Shown here: positions 17,805 through 26,733 of the stretch, piece by piece
Numbering within the stretch: the stretch's first letter is position 1
How the letters are laid out: every line of letters begins with the position of its first letter
From: Roseivivax lentus
GTDB taxonomy: Bacteria > Pseudomonadota > Alphaproteobacteria > Rhodobacterales > Rhodobacteraceae
NCBI RefSeq assembly: GCF_900156805.1
Contig: NZ_FTOQ01000001.1
Coordinates: 248,001-312,000, forward strand
Direction: 5' to 3'
Length of the DNA stretch: 64,000 nt
Notes under the pieces: generated by a model
Database searches by the model: none
What the model saw: only the letters and a program-made list of their open reading frames with translations
What the model was told of the DNA's origin: nothing
Made by a program: the position numbers and the translations under genes

Positions 17805-19288
17805 AGCGGCTCCAGATACCGATCCCACAGGTTGTTGCGGAAGAGCAGGCGCGGATCGAGCGCGCGCTTGGCCGCAGCGAATTCCGCGGCGCGGGGATAG
17901 GCGGCGGTCAGTTGCGCCCCGGTCGCATGCGGACGATAGGGCAGATAATAGGTGCCGCCCAGCCCGATCATCCCGTCGATCAGCGCGCGCGTCATGCGGG
18001 CCATGTCGGCTTCGGCGCGCGCGGTCTTCTCCTGGCTGAAGGACATGACGGCGGCGATCCGCGGGCCGGGCGCATAGGTCAGCCAGCTCTCCGCATCGCT
18101 GTCCACGAACCGCAGGGTCACGTTCAGGAACTGCTGGTATGAGGCCGGGATCACCGCGCGGCAGAGCGCGAGGAACTCCTCGAAGCGCTCCGGCGGGACG
18201 AAATATTCGTGCAGGATGTCGGTGCGGGCAGGGTCGCGGTCGTCGAGCGTGGCGACCGGCTCGTTGACCAGCGAATTTCGGGTGACGGCGCCGCCGCCCA
18301 CAAGCGGACCGAGCCCGGTCTCGAACCACCAGCGCAGTTTCCGGCCCCATTCGCGCCCGAGCTGGGCCCGGTAGACGCGGCTGGCCGCATGCGCGGTCCA
18401 GCCAGACCCGGCGGCTTGCGGCAGGTCGCTCTGGTCGTCATCGGGGCGATAGCTGACCAGGAACGCCTCCTCGAAGAACCGCGCATGATCCACGTTCAGG
18501 CGCCCGTAGGCCATGTTGACGCCCGGGTCCCGTACGGCGGCGAGAAAGGCCTCCGCGAAGTCCTGCGCCGGCATCGCCGCGAAGCGCGGCTGGAGGCGAA
18601 GGTTGTCCGCGGCCGCCACCTCCAGCGCGACGATCGCCCCGGTCAGACCGTATCCGCCCATCGTCATCGCGAAGAGCGCGGGCTCCTCCGTGCGGCTGCA
18701 CCGCACCAGGCTGCCATCCGGGGTGACGATCTCGATCGCCTCCACGGTCGCACCCATCGGTCCGAACGGCACGGCCCAGCCATGGGCGTTGACGCAGAAG
18801 GTCGCGGCGACGCCGAAGTCGTTGTTGGACTGCATCACCTGCGGCGAAAAGCCTTGCGGATCGAGGGCTGCGATCACATCCGACCAGCGCGCACCGGCAT
18901 GCACGCGGTAGCGCCTCTGCGCCCGGTCGAGGTCCAGCCGCGGATTGTCGAAGGTGATGGCATGCCCATGGCGCGGGATCGCCTGACCGCCCATGGAATG
19001 CCGCGCGGCGCCGATATTGACCGGGCGGCCCTCCTGCGCCGCCGCGCGCATTTCCTCGCGGATACGGGTGACCAGCGCGGCATCGGCGTCCTCGGTCAGG
19101 ATGATGTGGCGGTGGACCGGCGTCGGGCTGAGCTCGCTCGCATCATTCAGGATCAGATCGTTCGATGGGGCGGGCGGGACGCCCTTGCGCGGGATGCGCG
19201 GCAGGTCCGACATCGTGAGCCCGACCGCGCCGGCGCCGATTGCCGCGCCGGAGCCCAGCAGGATCGCCCGGCGGGTCAGCGCGCGCAT
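17801..19288 (-). CDS. Tat-exported FAD-dependent oxidoreductase (vanillyl-alcohol-oxidase fold)
   Basis: A 495-residue protein. The N-terminus has RRAILLGSGAAIGAGAVGLT, a twin-arginine signal. The FAD PP-loop region GRPVNIGAARHSMGGQAIP and the second part SNNDFGVAATFCVNAHGWAVPFGPMGATVEAIEIVTPDGS mark the FAD_binding_4 family that includes sugar-lactone oxidases (ALO type) and DprE1. The C-terminus ends with KRALDPRLLFRNNLWDRYLEPL, as in lactone oxidases. The substrate may be a sugar lactone or polyol; unknown. It heads an operon with three small or unknown membrane proteins, so the complex is probably periplasmic with membrane partners. Confidence 0.87.
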   Translation of the reverse strand: MRALTRRAILLGSGAAIGAGAVGLTMSDLPRIPRKGVPPAPSNDLILNDASELSPTPVHRHIILTEDADAALVTRIREEMRAAAQEGRPVNIGAARHSMGGQAIPRHGHAITFDNPRLDLDRAQRRYRVHAGARWSDVIAALDPQGFSPQVMQSNNDFGVAATFCVNAHGWAVPFGPMGATVEAIEIVTPDGSLVRCSRTEEPALFAMTMGGYGLTGAIVALEVAAADNLRLQPRFAAMPAQDFAEAFLAAVRDPGVNMAYGRLNVDHARFFEEAFLVSYRPDDDQSDLPQAAGSGWTAHAASRVYRAQLGREWGRKLRWWFETGLGPLVGGGAVTRNSLVNEPVATLDDRDPARTDILHEYFVPPERFEEFLALCRAVIPASYQQFLNVTLRFVDSDAESWLTYAPGPRIAAVMSFSQEKTARAEADMARMTRALIDGMIGLGGTYYLPYRPHATGAQLTAAYPRAAEFAAAKRALDPRLLFRNNLWDRYLEPL

Positions 19289-19597
19289 CGCGGCCGCCCC
19301 TCATGTGTCCGGACCGCGCCCGGCGCCCGTCTTGCGCTCTTCATGGTATCCGCTCTTCCCCGATCCCGCGCGAAGCCTAGACGAAATCCCGCGGCTCGCA
19401 ACGGTGGCAATCCTGACCTTTTCCGCCCTGCTTGTGGTCTGCGTGGCGGTCAGGGTGGGATGCGGCAGCGCCTTGGCCCCGCGGGCCGCGCTTGAACGTT
19501 TCGCGTTGCGCCGCGGCGCCCGCCTCGGTCGCGCCGCGGCCTTTCGCAACCGATCCGCGCCAAGCCCGTCAGGGCGCGGGGCCCGTGATCGACCGGA
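19289..19597. other. 309-base gap between FAD-oxidase and response-regulator genes
   Basis: No convincing gene on either strand. It should contain the promoter of the minus-strand FAD-oxidase operon near 19300-19400 and the 3' end of the regulator transcript. I see no strong terminator hairpin with a T run. Confidence 0.3.
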
Positions 19598-20026
19598 TCA
19601 GGCGGGCGTTTCGCAGAGATCCCAGAACTGCGTGATCCGCTGCAGGATCGCCACCATCTGCTCGGCGGTCTCGGGCTTGACGAAATAGCCCGCTATTCCG
19701 CGGTCATAGGCTTCCGAAATGTCGACATGGTAATCCGAGGTCGTCACGACGAAGACCTGCGGGTAGGAGCATCGCCCGGCGGCCCGCAACTCGTCGAGGA
19801 ATTCGAGCCCGCCCATGCGCGGCATGTTGAGGTCGAGCAGAATCACGAAAGGGCTTTCCGGCGGACGGACCTTCGACTCACCGCGCAGGATCTCGAGGGC
19901 CTCGACCCCGTCCTGGGCACGCACGATCTGCCGGCAATCCTCCAGCTTTGCGAAGCCGCGGGTGACACGCTTCACATCGTAATCGTTGTCCTCGACGAGG
20001 AGGACGTTCTTGCGTCGCGCTGTCAT
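19598..20026 (-). CDS. Single-domain response regulator (CheY-like)
   Basis: A 142-residue receiver. Acidic pair Glu12/Asp13 in LLVEDNDYD, phospho-acceptor Asp65 in ILLDLNMPRMGG, Thr in VVTTSDYH and Lys in GYFVKPET. No output domain, so it signals by protein contact or phosphotransfer. It is the last gene of the kinase-regulator cluster, 3 bases after the CHASE kinase, with its ribosome site (GGAG) inside the end of that gene. The receiver resembles those encoded next to bacteriophytochrome-like kinases. Confidence 0.93.
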   Translation of the reverse strand: MTARRKNVLLVEDNDYDVKRVTRGFAKLEDCRQIVRAQDGVEALEILRGESKVRPPESPFVILLDLNMPRMGGLEFLDELRAAGRCSYPQVFVVTTSDYHVDISEAYDRGIAGYFVKPETAEQMVAILQRITQFWDLCETPA

Positions 20027-20029
20027 GAT

Positions 20030-21841
20030 TCACTCCGCCGCGATTTCGGACAGGCTGGCCACGAGCCTAGCCGGGAAAGTGACAATAAATCGTGTACCCT
20101 CGCCCGGCTGTGACCGGACGGCGACGGTTCCGTCCACGCTGTCGACCGCCTTGCGCACGATGGCGAGGCCGATCCCCGTCGACTGCTCCGCCTTGCCCGG
20201 GTCGAGTGATTGGAACATCTCGAAGATTTTCTCGTGGTATTGCGGATCGATCCCGGGACCGTTGTCGGCCACCGTGAAGATTGCACCGTCTTCGGTATGC
20301 TCGCCCGTCACGACGATCCGCAGCGGGCCCGGCCCGGTGGCATGGGTCACCGCATTGGACAGCAGGTTGCCGAATATCTGCTTCATCGCCGTGGCGCTGA
20401 CATGCAGGTCGGGGAAGGTGCCCTCGATACGCAGCTGATCCCCGCTCAGTCGCAAGTCATCGCCGAGATCCCGGATCAGGTCGTAGGGACTGGTCGGATG
20501 CGCCGGTTCGGCATGCACCGGGATCTGCGCGCATTCGAGGACACCCTTGACCAGCGCGTCCATGCGGCGGTTCAGCTTCTTCAATTCGCCGAACTGGCGC
20601 AGGATTTCCGTGTCGTGCATCGCCTCGGGGTGACGGTCGCCGAGATCCTCCATGAGGTAATCCGTGGCATCGCGCATGCTGCGGATCGGTGTCTTGAGGT
20701 CGTGGGACGCCACGTAGGAGAACTGCTCGAGCGCCTCGTTGATCGTCATGAGATCGCGTTTCTCTTTCTGGAGTTCGCTGGTCACCTGGTCCGCATAGGC
20801 GATCGCGCGGTGATTGCTGCGGGCCATCGAGGTGAAGAGGCCGAGCAGCAGCGCATCGATCATCAGGCCGCAGATCAGGATGATCGTCGGCTGAACGGAG
20901 ACGTTCGCCTCCCGGAAGGCCACGTTCGTGCGCAGATCGACGGTCCATGCGCGCCCGTACATGTCCATGTCGATAGTGCGGGTGAACAGGGGATCGGGGT
21001 CATGTCCCTCGTCTTCGGTCAGGTGTTCGTCGTAAAGCAGGGTGGAGCCGTCCGAGATGCTCACCCAGACCTGCCGCTTGGTGCGGTCGAGAACCCCCTG
21101 CATGAGCTTCTTCATCACGAAAGGCGCGTAGACCGCGCCGCCGAAGCTCGACTGTCGCGCGGAGAGGCTGTCAGTGTCGGTCACGCTGTAGAACGGGGAG
21201 TAGAACAGGAAGCCCGGCGTCGCTTCGGCGTCCTGGACGAGGGTGATCGGGCCGGTGATTCGCGGCTGTCCGGTATCGCGGGCCGCGATCAGCGCCTCGA
21301 AGCGGTTGTCCTCGAAGGCCATGTCGAGACCGATCGCCTGGGCATTCGGCGCTTCGGGTTCGATGAAGGTGATCGGCATGTTGACGCCACGGTCGTGATC
21401 GGGATGCAGAGCGAAGTTCGGGCGCGTCTCGCGCTGCGCTGCAAGGAAGGCCTCCATCTCGTCCTCGGGCACGTGGAAGATGACGCCGATCCCGTTGATG
21501 CCGGGATATTGCTGATCGATCCGGAGGGTTTGCGCGAAACTGCGCCAGCTTGCATGGCTGATCGCGCCGGCCTTGGTGGCGAACAGGCCGACGCCTGCAC
21601 GCAGCCCGTCTTCGTAGCTCTTCATGCGTTCGGTGATGAGTTCCAGCATTTGCGCCACCGCGTTGTCGAAAGCCGCGGCGGACTGGCGTTCCGCGGTCCG
21701 CGTTGCGTAAGTCCACACGACGAGCGTCAGGATCAGCGAGCCCACGAGGACGAGGTAGTGGTAATAGTGCAGGCTCTTGAGCGGTTCGCTCGAGCCGCGG
21801 TTCGTGCCGCCGGTTCCGGGAAGATCGAAACGTACTGACAT
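20030..21841 (-). CDS. CHASE-domain sensor histidine kinase
   Basis: A 603-residue membrane kinase. The ATG at 21841 is preferred (ACAGGA 7 bases upstream); another in-frame ATG at 21859 would add six residues. One transmembrane helix near residues 28-50 is followed by a periplasmic CHASE domain (QQYPGINGIGVIFHVP, FEDNRFEALIAARDTG, PFYS) and a second helix near residues 315-335. HisKA follows with phospho-acceptor His380 in SYVASHDLKTPIRSM, then HATPase_c with N (FGNLLSNAVTHA), G1 (VADNGPGID) and G2 (STGIGLAIVRK) boxes. CHASE domains bind extracellular small ligands such as cytokinin-like molecules or peptides in other systems; the ligand here is unknown. Confidence 0.93.
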   Translation of the reverse strand: MSVRFDLPGTGGTNRGSSEPLKSLHYYHYLVLVGSLILTLVVWTYATRTAERQSAAAFDNAVAQMLELITERMKSYEDGLRAGVGLFATKAGAISHASWRSFAQTLRIDQQYPGINGIGVIFHVPEDEMEAFLAAQRETRPNFALHPDHDRGVNMPITFIEPEAPNAQAIGLDMAFEDNRFEALIAARDTGQPRITGPITLVQDAEATPGFLFYSPFYSVTDTDSLSARQSSFGGAVYAPFVMKKLMQGVLDRTKRQVWVSISDGSTLLYDEHLTEDEGHDPDPLFTRTIDMDMYGRAWTVDLRTNVAFREANVSVQPTIILICGLMIDALLLGLFTSMARSNHRAIAYADQVTSELQKEKRDLMTINEALEQFSYVASHDLKTPIRSMRDATDYLMEDLGDRHPEAMHDTEILRQFGELKKLNRRMDALVKGVLECAQIPVHAEPAHPTSPYDLIRDLGDDLRLSGDQLRIEGTFPDLHVSATAMKQIFGNLLSNAVTHATGPGPLRIVVTGEHTEDGAIFTVADNGPGIDPQYHEKIFEMFQSLDPGKAEQSTGIGLAIVRKAVDSVDGTVAVRSQPGEGTRFIVTFPARLVASLSEIAAE

Positions 21842-21918
21842 CGGATCGTCCTGTGACATGTTCCGGGTTCGGCTGGATCGCCGTGGGGTGGGGTGTCGCG
21901 CGGGAGGGGGGCTGCGGG

Positions 21919-22653
21919 TCAGGCCGGACGCGCGTGGTCGCCATAGCCGGTTTCTGCGGTGGAGCCCGTCTCGGTCTGGGCCCGGCACATCTCCGCCGCG
22001 GAGCGTTCGAGCCCGTCAACGAACAGCCACATCTGATGGCAGGATTGAGCCAGCGCCGCATCGGCCTCGCTGTCCGACTCGGCACTGCGGCGATTGCGAA
22101 TATGGCGCAGCATCTGCGACAGCATCGGCTTCATCTCCTCCTTGCAGTCCGTGGCGAAGTCCTGGAGCGTCGACAGAAGCGACGTTCGCATCTCCTCAGA
22201 CGTGTTGATCTGGGATCTCAGCCGCGCATTCTCGACTGCGGTGGTGACGGATCGTTTGAGCCAATTCGGGTCGAGCGCGTCTTTCAGCACATAATCGCTG
22301 CACCCGGACTTGAGCGCGCTGACCGCGATCTCCGCCTGGCCGATCCCGGCAACCATGATCGTCGCCGCGTTGGCATGGTTGGCGTGGCGCTTGATATGGT
22401 AGAGCGCGGTCAGCCCATCGCCGTCGTCGAGCCGGTAATCGATGAAGATGAGGTCGAAACGCTGCTCGTTCAGGGCCTCTTTCATCTCCGCGAGCGACCG
22501 CGCCTCTTGGAACGAGATGTTGAGAAGGGCGCGATCGCACATGGCCTTGAGGCGCCGGCGGTCGATCTTGTTGTCATCGACGATCAGGGCCCGGATCGCG
22601 TCGCGCGGGGGGGCGACGCCGTCGGGCAGCGAAATCGGATTGGTCTGGTTCAT
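21919..22653 (-). CDS. Response regulator with helical C-terminal extension
   Basis: A 244-residue protein. The receiver has Asp26/Asp27 in LIVDDNKID, Asp72 in IFIDYRLDDGDG and a Lys in SDYVLKDALDP. After residue 140 a helical region (ENARLRSQINTSEEMRTSLLSTLQDFATDCKEEMKPMLSQML) has no DNA-binding or enzyme motif I recognise. The start overlaps the end of the upstream soluble kinase by 4 bases (ATGA), implying a cognate pair. The C-terminal helices may dimerise or contact an output protein. Confidence 0.9.
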   Translation of the reverse strand: MNQTNPISLPDGVAPPRDAIRALIVDDNKIDRRRLKAMCDRALLNISFQEARSLAEMKEALNEQRFDLIFIDYRLDDGDGLTALYHIKRHANHANAATIMVAGIGQAEIAVSALKSGCSDYVLKDALDPNWLKRSVTTAVENARLRSQINTSEEMRTSLLSTLQDFATDCKEEMKPMLSQMLRHIRNRRSAESDSEADAALAQSCHQMWLFVDGLERSAAEMCRAQTETGSTAETGYGDHARPA

Positions 22654-23486
22654 CGGGAAGCTCCTTTCGTGTCGTCCGCGCCGTCTTCCGGCCTGGACGT
22701 ACCCGTCGCTGAGCCGCCTTGGGCGTTCCTGTCGTCGGCCCCGGCAGCCAGGGGCAGGGAGACGACGAAATCGCTGCCGCGCCCGCCCGGATTGGGCAGT
22801 ACCTTGGAGGAGCCGCCATATTCATCGGTGATTCGCCTCACGAGGCCGAGCCCGATCCCGTTGCCGCGGCGCGAATCGAGGGTGCGGAACATCCCGAAGA
22901 CCTCTTCCGCCAGTTCCGGGGCGATGCCCGGACCGTCATCGCGGACGCGAAACCACGCCTGACCGCCCTCGGACCAGCCGTCGATGGCGATCTCGCCATC
23001 GCTCCGGTCGTGGTATTTCACCGCGTTGGAGATCAGATTGCGGACGACGAGGCCGAATTCGACCGGGCTGCAGGCGACATTCGGCATCTCCTGGCCCACC
23101 CGCACATGCATGCCCTCGGGAACCGCGCAGATATCGACGCAGTCCTGGATGACGGAGCGCGCCTCGAAGGCATGGGGGGCGTTCCCCGCGAAGCCCACCT
23201 GCGAATAATGCAGCAGGTCCTGCAGGAGCTTGCCCATGCGAAGGCCCTGCTCCTGCAGCTCCAGCAGGTCGCTGTTGATCTGCTCGGGCACCTTGCCGAA
23301 GGTCGTCTCGATATCCTCGCGCACCCATTCGGCGATCGACATCATGGCACGCAGCGGCGAGCGCAGGTCGTGACTGGCGATCTGGGCGAAGCTTTCGAGC
23401 CGCCGATTGGCCGCCTTGAGCTTCTCCAGATGATCCAGCGGATTGTCGTACTCGTCGATATTCACACTCTGAAGCGCGGCCGCCAT
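22650..23486 (-). CDS. Soluble histidine kinase without sensor domain
   Basis: A 278-residue kinase. After a short coiled segment (LDHLEKLKAANRRLESF) comes HisKA with His39 in QIASHDLRSPLRAM, then the ATPase domain with N box (VRNLISNAVKYHD), G1 (RDDGPGI) and G2 (GNGIGLGLVRRI). There is no transmembrane helix, PAS or GAF domain, so input probably comes from a partner protein. A disordered tail of about 35 residues follows. It is the first gene of a four-gene unit: kinase, regulator, CHASE kinase, regulator. Confidence 0.92.
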   Translation of the reverse strand: MAAALQSVNIDEYDNPLDHLEKLKAANRRLESFAQIASHDLRSPLRAMMSIAEWVREDIETTFGKVPEQINSDLLELQEQGLRMGKLLQDLLHYSQVGFAGNAPHAFEARSVIQDCVDICAVPEGMHVRVGQEMPNVACSPVEFGLVVRNLISNAVKYHDRSDGEIAIDGWSEGGQAWFRVRDDGPGIAPELAEEVFGMFRTLDSRRGNGIGLGLVRRITDEYGGSSKVLPNPGGRGSDFVVSLPLAAGADDRNAQGGSATGTSRPEDGADDTKGASR

Positions 23487-23732
23487 CTGGGATCCTCACT
23501 CGATAAAAGGCGCCCGGGGCGCCACCGGGATATCCGGTCCGGCGCAGACCTTGGCGCGGAAGAGTTTCGAAGTGGCAAAGAAAGCCTAGACAATTTTCCT
23601 AGAACGCGGATTTTTCCCCTCCACCCGGCGCCCCGCGCCTCTTCGCGCGTCCCGAAGGTCCGGGCGCGGTTGTTCTCGGGCCCAAAACGGATAAGGCTTC
23701 GCCCGATCCCGCCGCCATCCGGAGCCACAGCC

Positions 23733-25766
23733 TTGACCGGCATCCTGCGCTGCCTTGCCCTGTCGATCCTGTTCTCGGCCGCGCCGCTTTGGGCCGCGAC
23801 GAGCCCCGAGGGTGACGTCGATGCAGGCGTTCCCCCGGGCGCGGCGCCCGCGCTCGCCATCGGGCTGAACGGCATCACCGACTGGACGACGCAGCACCCC
23901 TTCATCGACCTCTTCAAGACCTCGCGGCCCTGGATCGGGCATCTGCCGGGGCGCTGGGGCGGCATTTCGGCGGATGAGCTGCGCGCGGCGGGGCATGTGG
24001 ATGCCGATGGCTGGCCGCTGTCCATCCCGCCCGAGGCGGAGCGGATCGAGGCGCTGATGCTGACGGGCCAGCAGGAGGACGCGACCCATCTGCGCGGCTA
24101 TTACGTGCTGACCTACGAGGGGCAGGGCCGACTGTCGCTGGCGGGGAACGCGCGCCGCGTCGCGACCCAGCCCGGGCGGCTGCGCTTCTTCTATACGCCG
24201 GGGCCGGGGGCGGTCGGCGTCTCCATCGAGGAAATCGACCCCGACGATCCCATTCGCAACATCCGCGTCATGCGCGAGGATCACGCGGCACTGCACGCCG
24301 CGGGCGCGCTCTTCAATCCCGACTGGCTGCGGCGGATCGCGGATGTGCGCGCGGTCCGGTTCATGGACTGGATGCAGACCAACAACTCGACCCTGTCCGA
24401 CTGGGAGGACCGTCCGCGCCTCACCGACGCGACCTATGCCGAATGGGGCGTTCCGCTGCCGGTGATGATCCGCCTCGCCAACGAGATCGGTGCCGACCCG
24501 TGGTTCACTCTGCCGCACCAGGCCGACGACACCTTCGTGCGCCGCTTTGCCGAGACCGTGCGCGACACGCTCGACCCGCGGCTGAAGGCTTACGTGGAAT
24601 ATTCCAACGAGGTCTGGAACGGCGTCTTCCAGCAGGGCCTCTGGGCGCATGAGCAGGCCACGGCCCTCTGGGGCGAGACGGGCGAGGGGCGGCATCAATA
24701 TTACGGCTACCGCGCGGCGCAGGTGATGGACATGTTCACCGAGATCTTCGGCGACGCGGCGGAAGACCGGCTGGTGCGCGTCTTCGCGACCCATACCGGC
24801 TGGCTGGGCCTCGAGGAGCAGTCGCTGAACGCGCCGCTGGCCTTTCTCGGGCTCGGTCGCATGCCGGTCGAAAGCTTCGACGCCTACGCGGTGACGGGGT
24901 ATTTCTTCAACGACTTCAAGGGAGATAACGCAGAGACGCTGCGCGCTTTGCTGGACGATGCCGAAGTGGCCGCCGAAGATGCGGGACGCGAGGCCGGGCT
25001 GCAGCGCGTGGCCTTGCGCGAATATGTGCGCGAGGCGCGGTTCGAGGCCGCCTTCGCGCCGCTGGCCGAAGACATCGCCGAGACCTCGATCGCGCGGCTG
25101 ACCTCGGAGATCTTCCCCTATCACGCGGAGGCCGCGGCGAAATACGGGCTCGACCTCATCATGTACGAAGGCGGCGCGCATCTGACGGCGGTGGCCTCCG
25201 ACATGGACGAGGAGCGGCTGACGGAGTTTCTGACCGCGTTCGGCGACTCGCCGCAGATGGGCGAGCTTTACGACCGGCTCCTGTCGGGCTGGACGGCGGC
25301 CGGAGGGCGGCTCTTCAATGCCTTCGTGGATGTCGCCGTGCCGTCGAAATTCGGCATCTGGGGCGCGCTGCCACATCTGAGCGCCGAGACCCCGCGCTGG
25401 GACGCGCTCCTGCGTTACAACGACACCGCGCCCAGGCCCGACACGCGGCCCGTCGCGGTCTTCGCGAACGGCGCGCTTGCGGCGGGAACGGAGGACGACG
25501 ACGAGATCGCGGGCTCGCCCGAGGAGGACGTGATCCTCGCCGGTCCGGGCGATGACCTGATCCGCTCGGGCGGCGGGGCCGACATGATCCATGGCGGCGC
25601 GGGCAACGACACGGTGATCCTGCCCGGTGCGCGGCAGGATTACGTGATGTCCGAGGATGCGGAGGGCCGGACGCTGCTGCGGGCGGGCTGGCGCGTCGTC
25701 CGGCTGACCGAGGTGGAGGCGCTGGGTTTCGACGCCACACCCGGCGATATCCGTCCAATCCCCTGA
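23733..25766 (+). CDS. Secreted glycoside-hydrolase-like protein with C-terminal Ca-binding repeats
   Basis: A 677-residue protein starting at TTG 23733, supported by GGAG 8 bases upstream and by an immediate signal peptide (LRCLALSILFSAAPLWAA); no ATG or GTG is suitably placed. The large domain has YVEYSNEVWNG with Glu293 after Asn, and LIMYEGGAHL with Glu479, resembling the acid/base and nucleophile of clan GH-A TIM barrels. Residues about 594-630 carry GSPEEDVILAGPGDDLIRSGGG followed by GGAGNDTV, a short RTX-type block. It lies at the left edge of the EPS locus, divergent from the kinase cluster. An EPS lyase, hydrolase or trimming enzyme is plausible, not shown. Confidence 0.78.
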   Translation: MTGILRCLALSILFSAAPLWAATSPEGDVDAGVPPGAAPALAIGLNGITDWTTQHPFIDLFKTSRPWIGHLPGRWGGISADELRAAGHVDADGWPLSIPPEAERIEALMLTGQQEDATHLRGYYVLTYEGQGRLSLAGNARRVATQPGRLRFFYTPGPGAVGVSIEEIDPDDPIRNIRVMREDHAALHAAGALFNPDWLRRIADVRAVRFMDWMQTNNSTLSDWEDRPRLTDATYAEWGVPLPVMIRLANEIGADPWFTLPHQADDTFVRRFAETVRDTLDPRLKAYVEYSNEVWNGVFQQGLWAHEQATALWGETGEGRHQYYGYRAAQVMDMFTEIFGDAAEDRLVRVFATHTGWLGLEEQSLNAPLAFLGLGRMPVESFDAYAVTGYFFNDFKGDNAETLRALLDDAEVAAEDAGREAGLQRVALREYVREARFEAAFAPLAEDIAETSIARLTSEIFPYHAEAAAKYGLDLIMYEGGAHLTAVASDMDEERLTEFLTAFGDSPQMGELYDRLLSGWTAAGGRLFNAFVDVAVPSKFGIWGALPHLSAETPRWDALLRYNDTAPRPDTRPVAVFANGALAAGTEDDDEIAGSPEEDVILAGPGDDLIRSGGGADMIHGGAGNDTVILPGARQDYVMSEDAEGRTLLRAGWRVVRLTEVEALGFDATPGDIRPIP

Positions 25767-25887
25767 ACCGGCTCCATTCTAATGCCATCTTTGACTGTCA
25801 GGCGCGCGTGGATTGGATAAGGTCCGCCCCGAAGGACACCCGGGCCGAGGTCCGGGCACGGGGCAGGGGCGCAGGGCACGGGGCGAG

Positions 25888-26733
25888 ATGATCGAACAGG
25901 CGCCGCAGATCAGCGTGATCGTACCCGCCTCGAACGAGGCCGGGCAGATCGGCGCGTGCCTGACCGCCCTGTCGGTGTCGGACTGGACCGCCGAGGCCGC
26001 GCCCGAGATCATCGTCGTCGACAACGGCTCGCAGGATGACACGGCAGGGGTCGCCCGAAGCTTCGAGGCGGCGTTCGCGGCGCGCGGCTGGAATCTGCGG
26101 GTCATCACCGCGCCCAAAGCCGGCAAGCCGTCTGCGCTCAATGCGGGCGATGCGGCGGCGCGGGGGCTGGCGCGGATGTATCTCGATGCGGACGTGACCG
26201 TCTCGCCCGCCCTTTTGGCGCAGGTGACAGCGGCGCTCGCCGCGCCCGAGCCGCGCTTCGTCACCGGAACGCTGGCGATCACCGCCCCGCACAGCGCGGT
26301 CAGCCGCGCCTATGCGCGGGTCTGGGCGCAGGTCCCGTTCATGGCCGATTGCGTGCCCGGCTGCGGGCTGTTTGCGGTCAATGCCGTCGGCCGCCTGCGG
26401 TGGAACGCCTTTCCGCAGCTCATTTCCGACGATACCTTCGTGCGGCTGCATTTCGCGCCACATGAACGGCACGCCGTGCCTGCCCGCTATGACTGGCCGG
26501 TGGTCGCGGGCTTCGGCAACCTCGTGAAGGTACGCGCGCGGCAGGACCGTGGCGTGACCGAGATCAGGCAGGTGCATCCCGACCTTGCGCGCAACGATGA
26601 AGGCCGGCCCTTCCCGCTGTCGCGGAAGCTCGGCCTGGCCGCCCGCGATCCCCTTGGCTTCGCGGTCTATTCGGGCGTGGCGCTGGCCGCGCGTCTGCGG
26701 CCCGCCGCCGATGGCTGGAGCCGGGGACGATGA
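25888..26733 (+). CDS. Glycosyltransferase family 2
   Basis: A 281-residue GT-A enzyme. QISVIVPASNEAGQIGACLTAL is the nucleotide-sugar binding start, IIVVDNGSQDDT follows, and MYLDADVTVSP supplies the Asp-x-Asp metal motif. The acceptor region is around PGCGLFAVNAVGRL. The ATG at 25888 was chosen because the GT2 fold starts within ten residues of it; an in-frame ATG at 25813 adds a low-complexity leader. It overlaps the flippase gene by 4 bases. It has no transmembrane segments except a possible amphipathic C-terminus. Sugar unknown. Confidence 0.9.
   Translation: MIEQAPQISVIVPASNEAGQIGACLTALSVSDWTAEAAPEIIVVDNGSQDDTAGVARSFEAAFAARGWNLRVITAPKAGKPSALNAGDAAARGLARMYLDADVTVSPALLAQVTAALAAPEPRFVTGTLAITAPHSAVSRAYARVWAQVPFMADCVPGCGLFAVNAVGRLRWNAFPQLISDDTFVRLHFAPHERHAVPARYDWPVVAGFGNLVKVRARQDRGVTEIRQVHPDLARNDEGRPFPLSRKLGLAARDPLGFAVYSGVALAARLRPAADGWSRGR

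Noticed and set aside
22719-23732. An N-terminal extension of the GH-like gene through the histidine kinase region
   Set aside because: It is antisense to a clear histidine kinase gene. The real signal peptide starts at the TTG at 23733.
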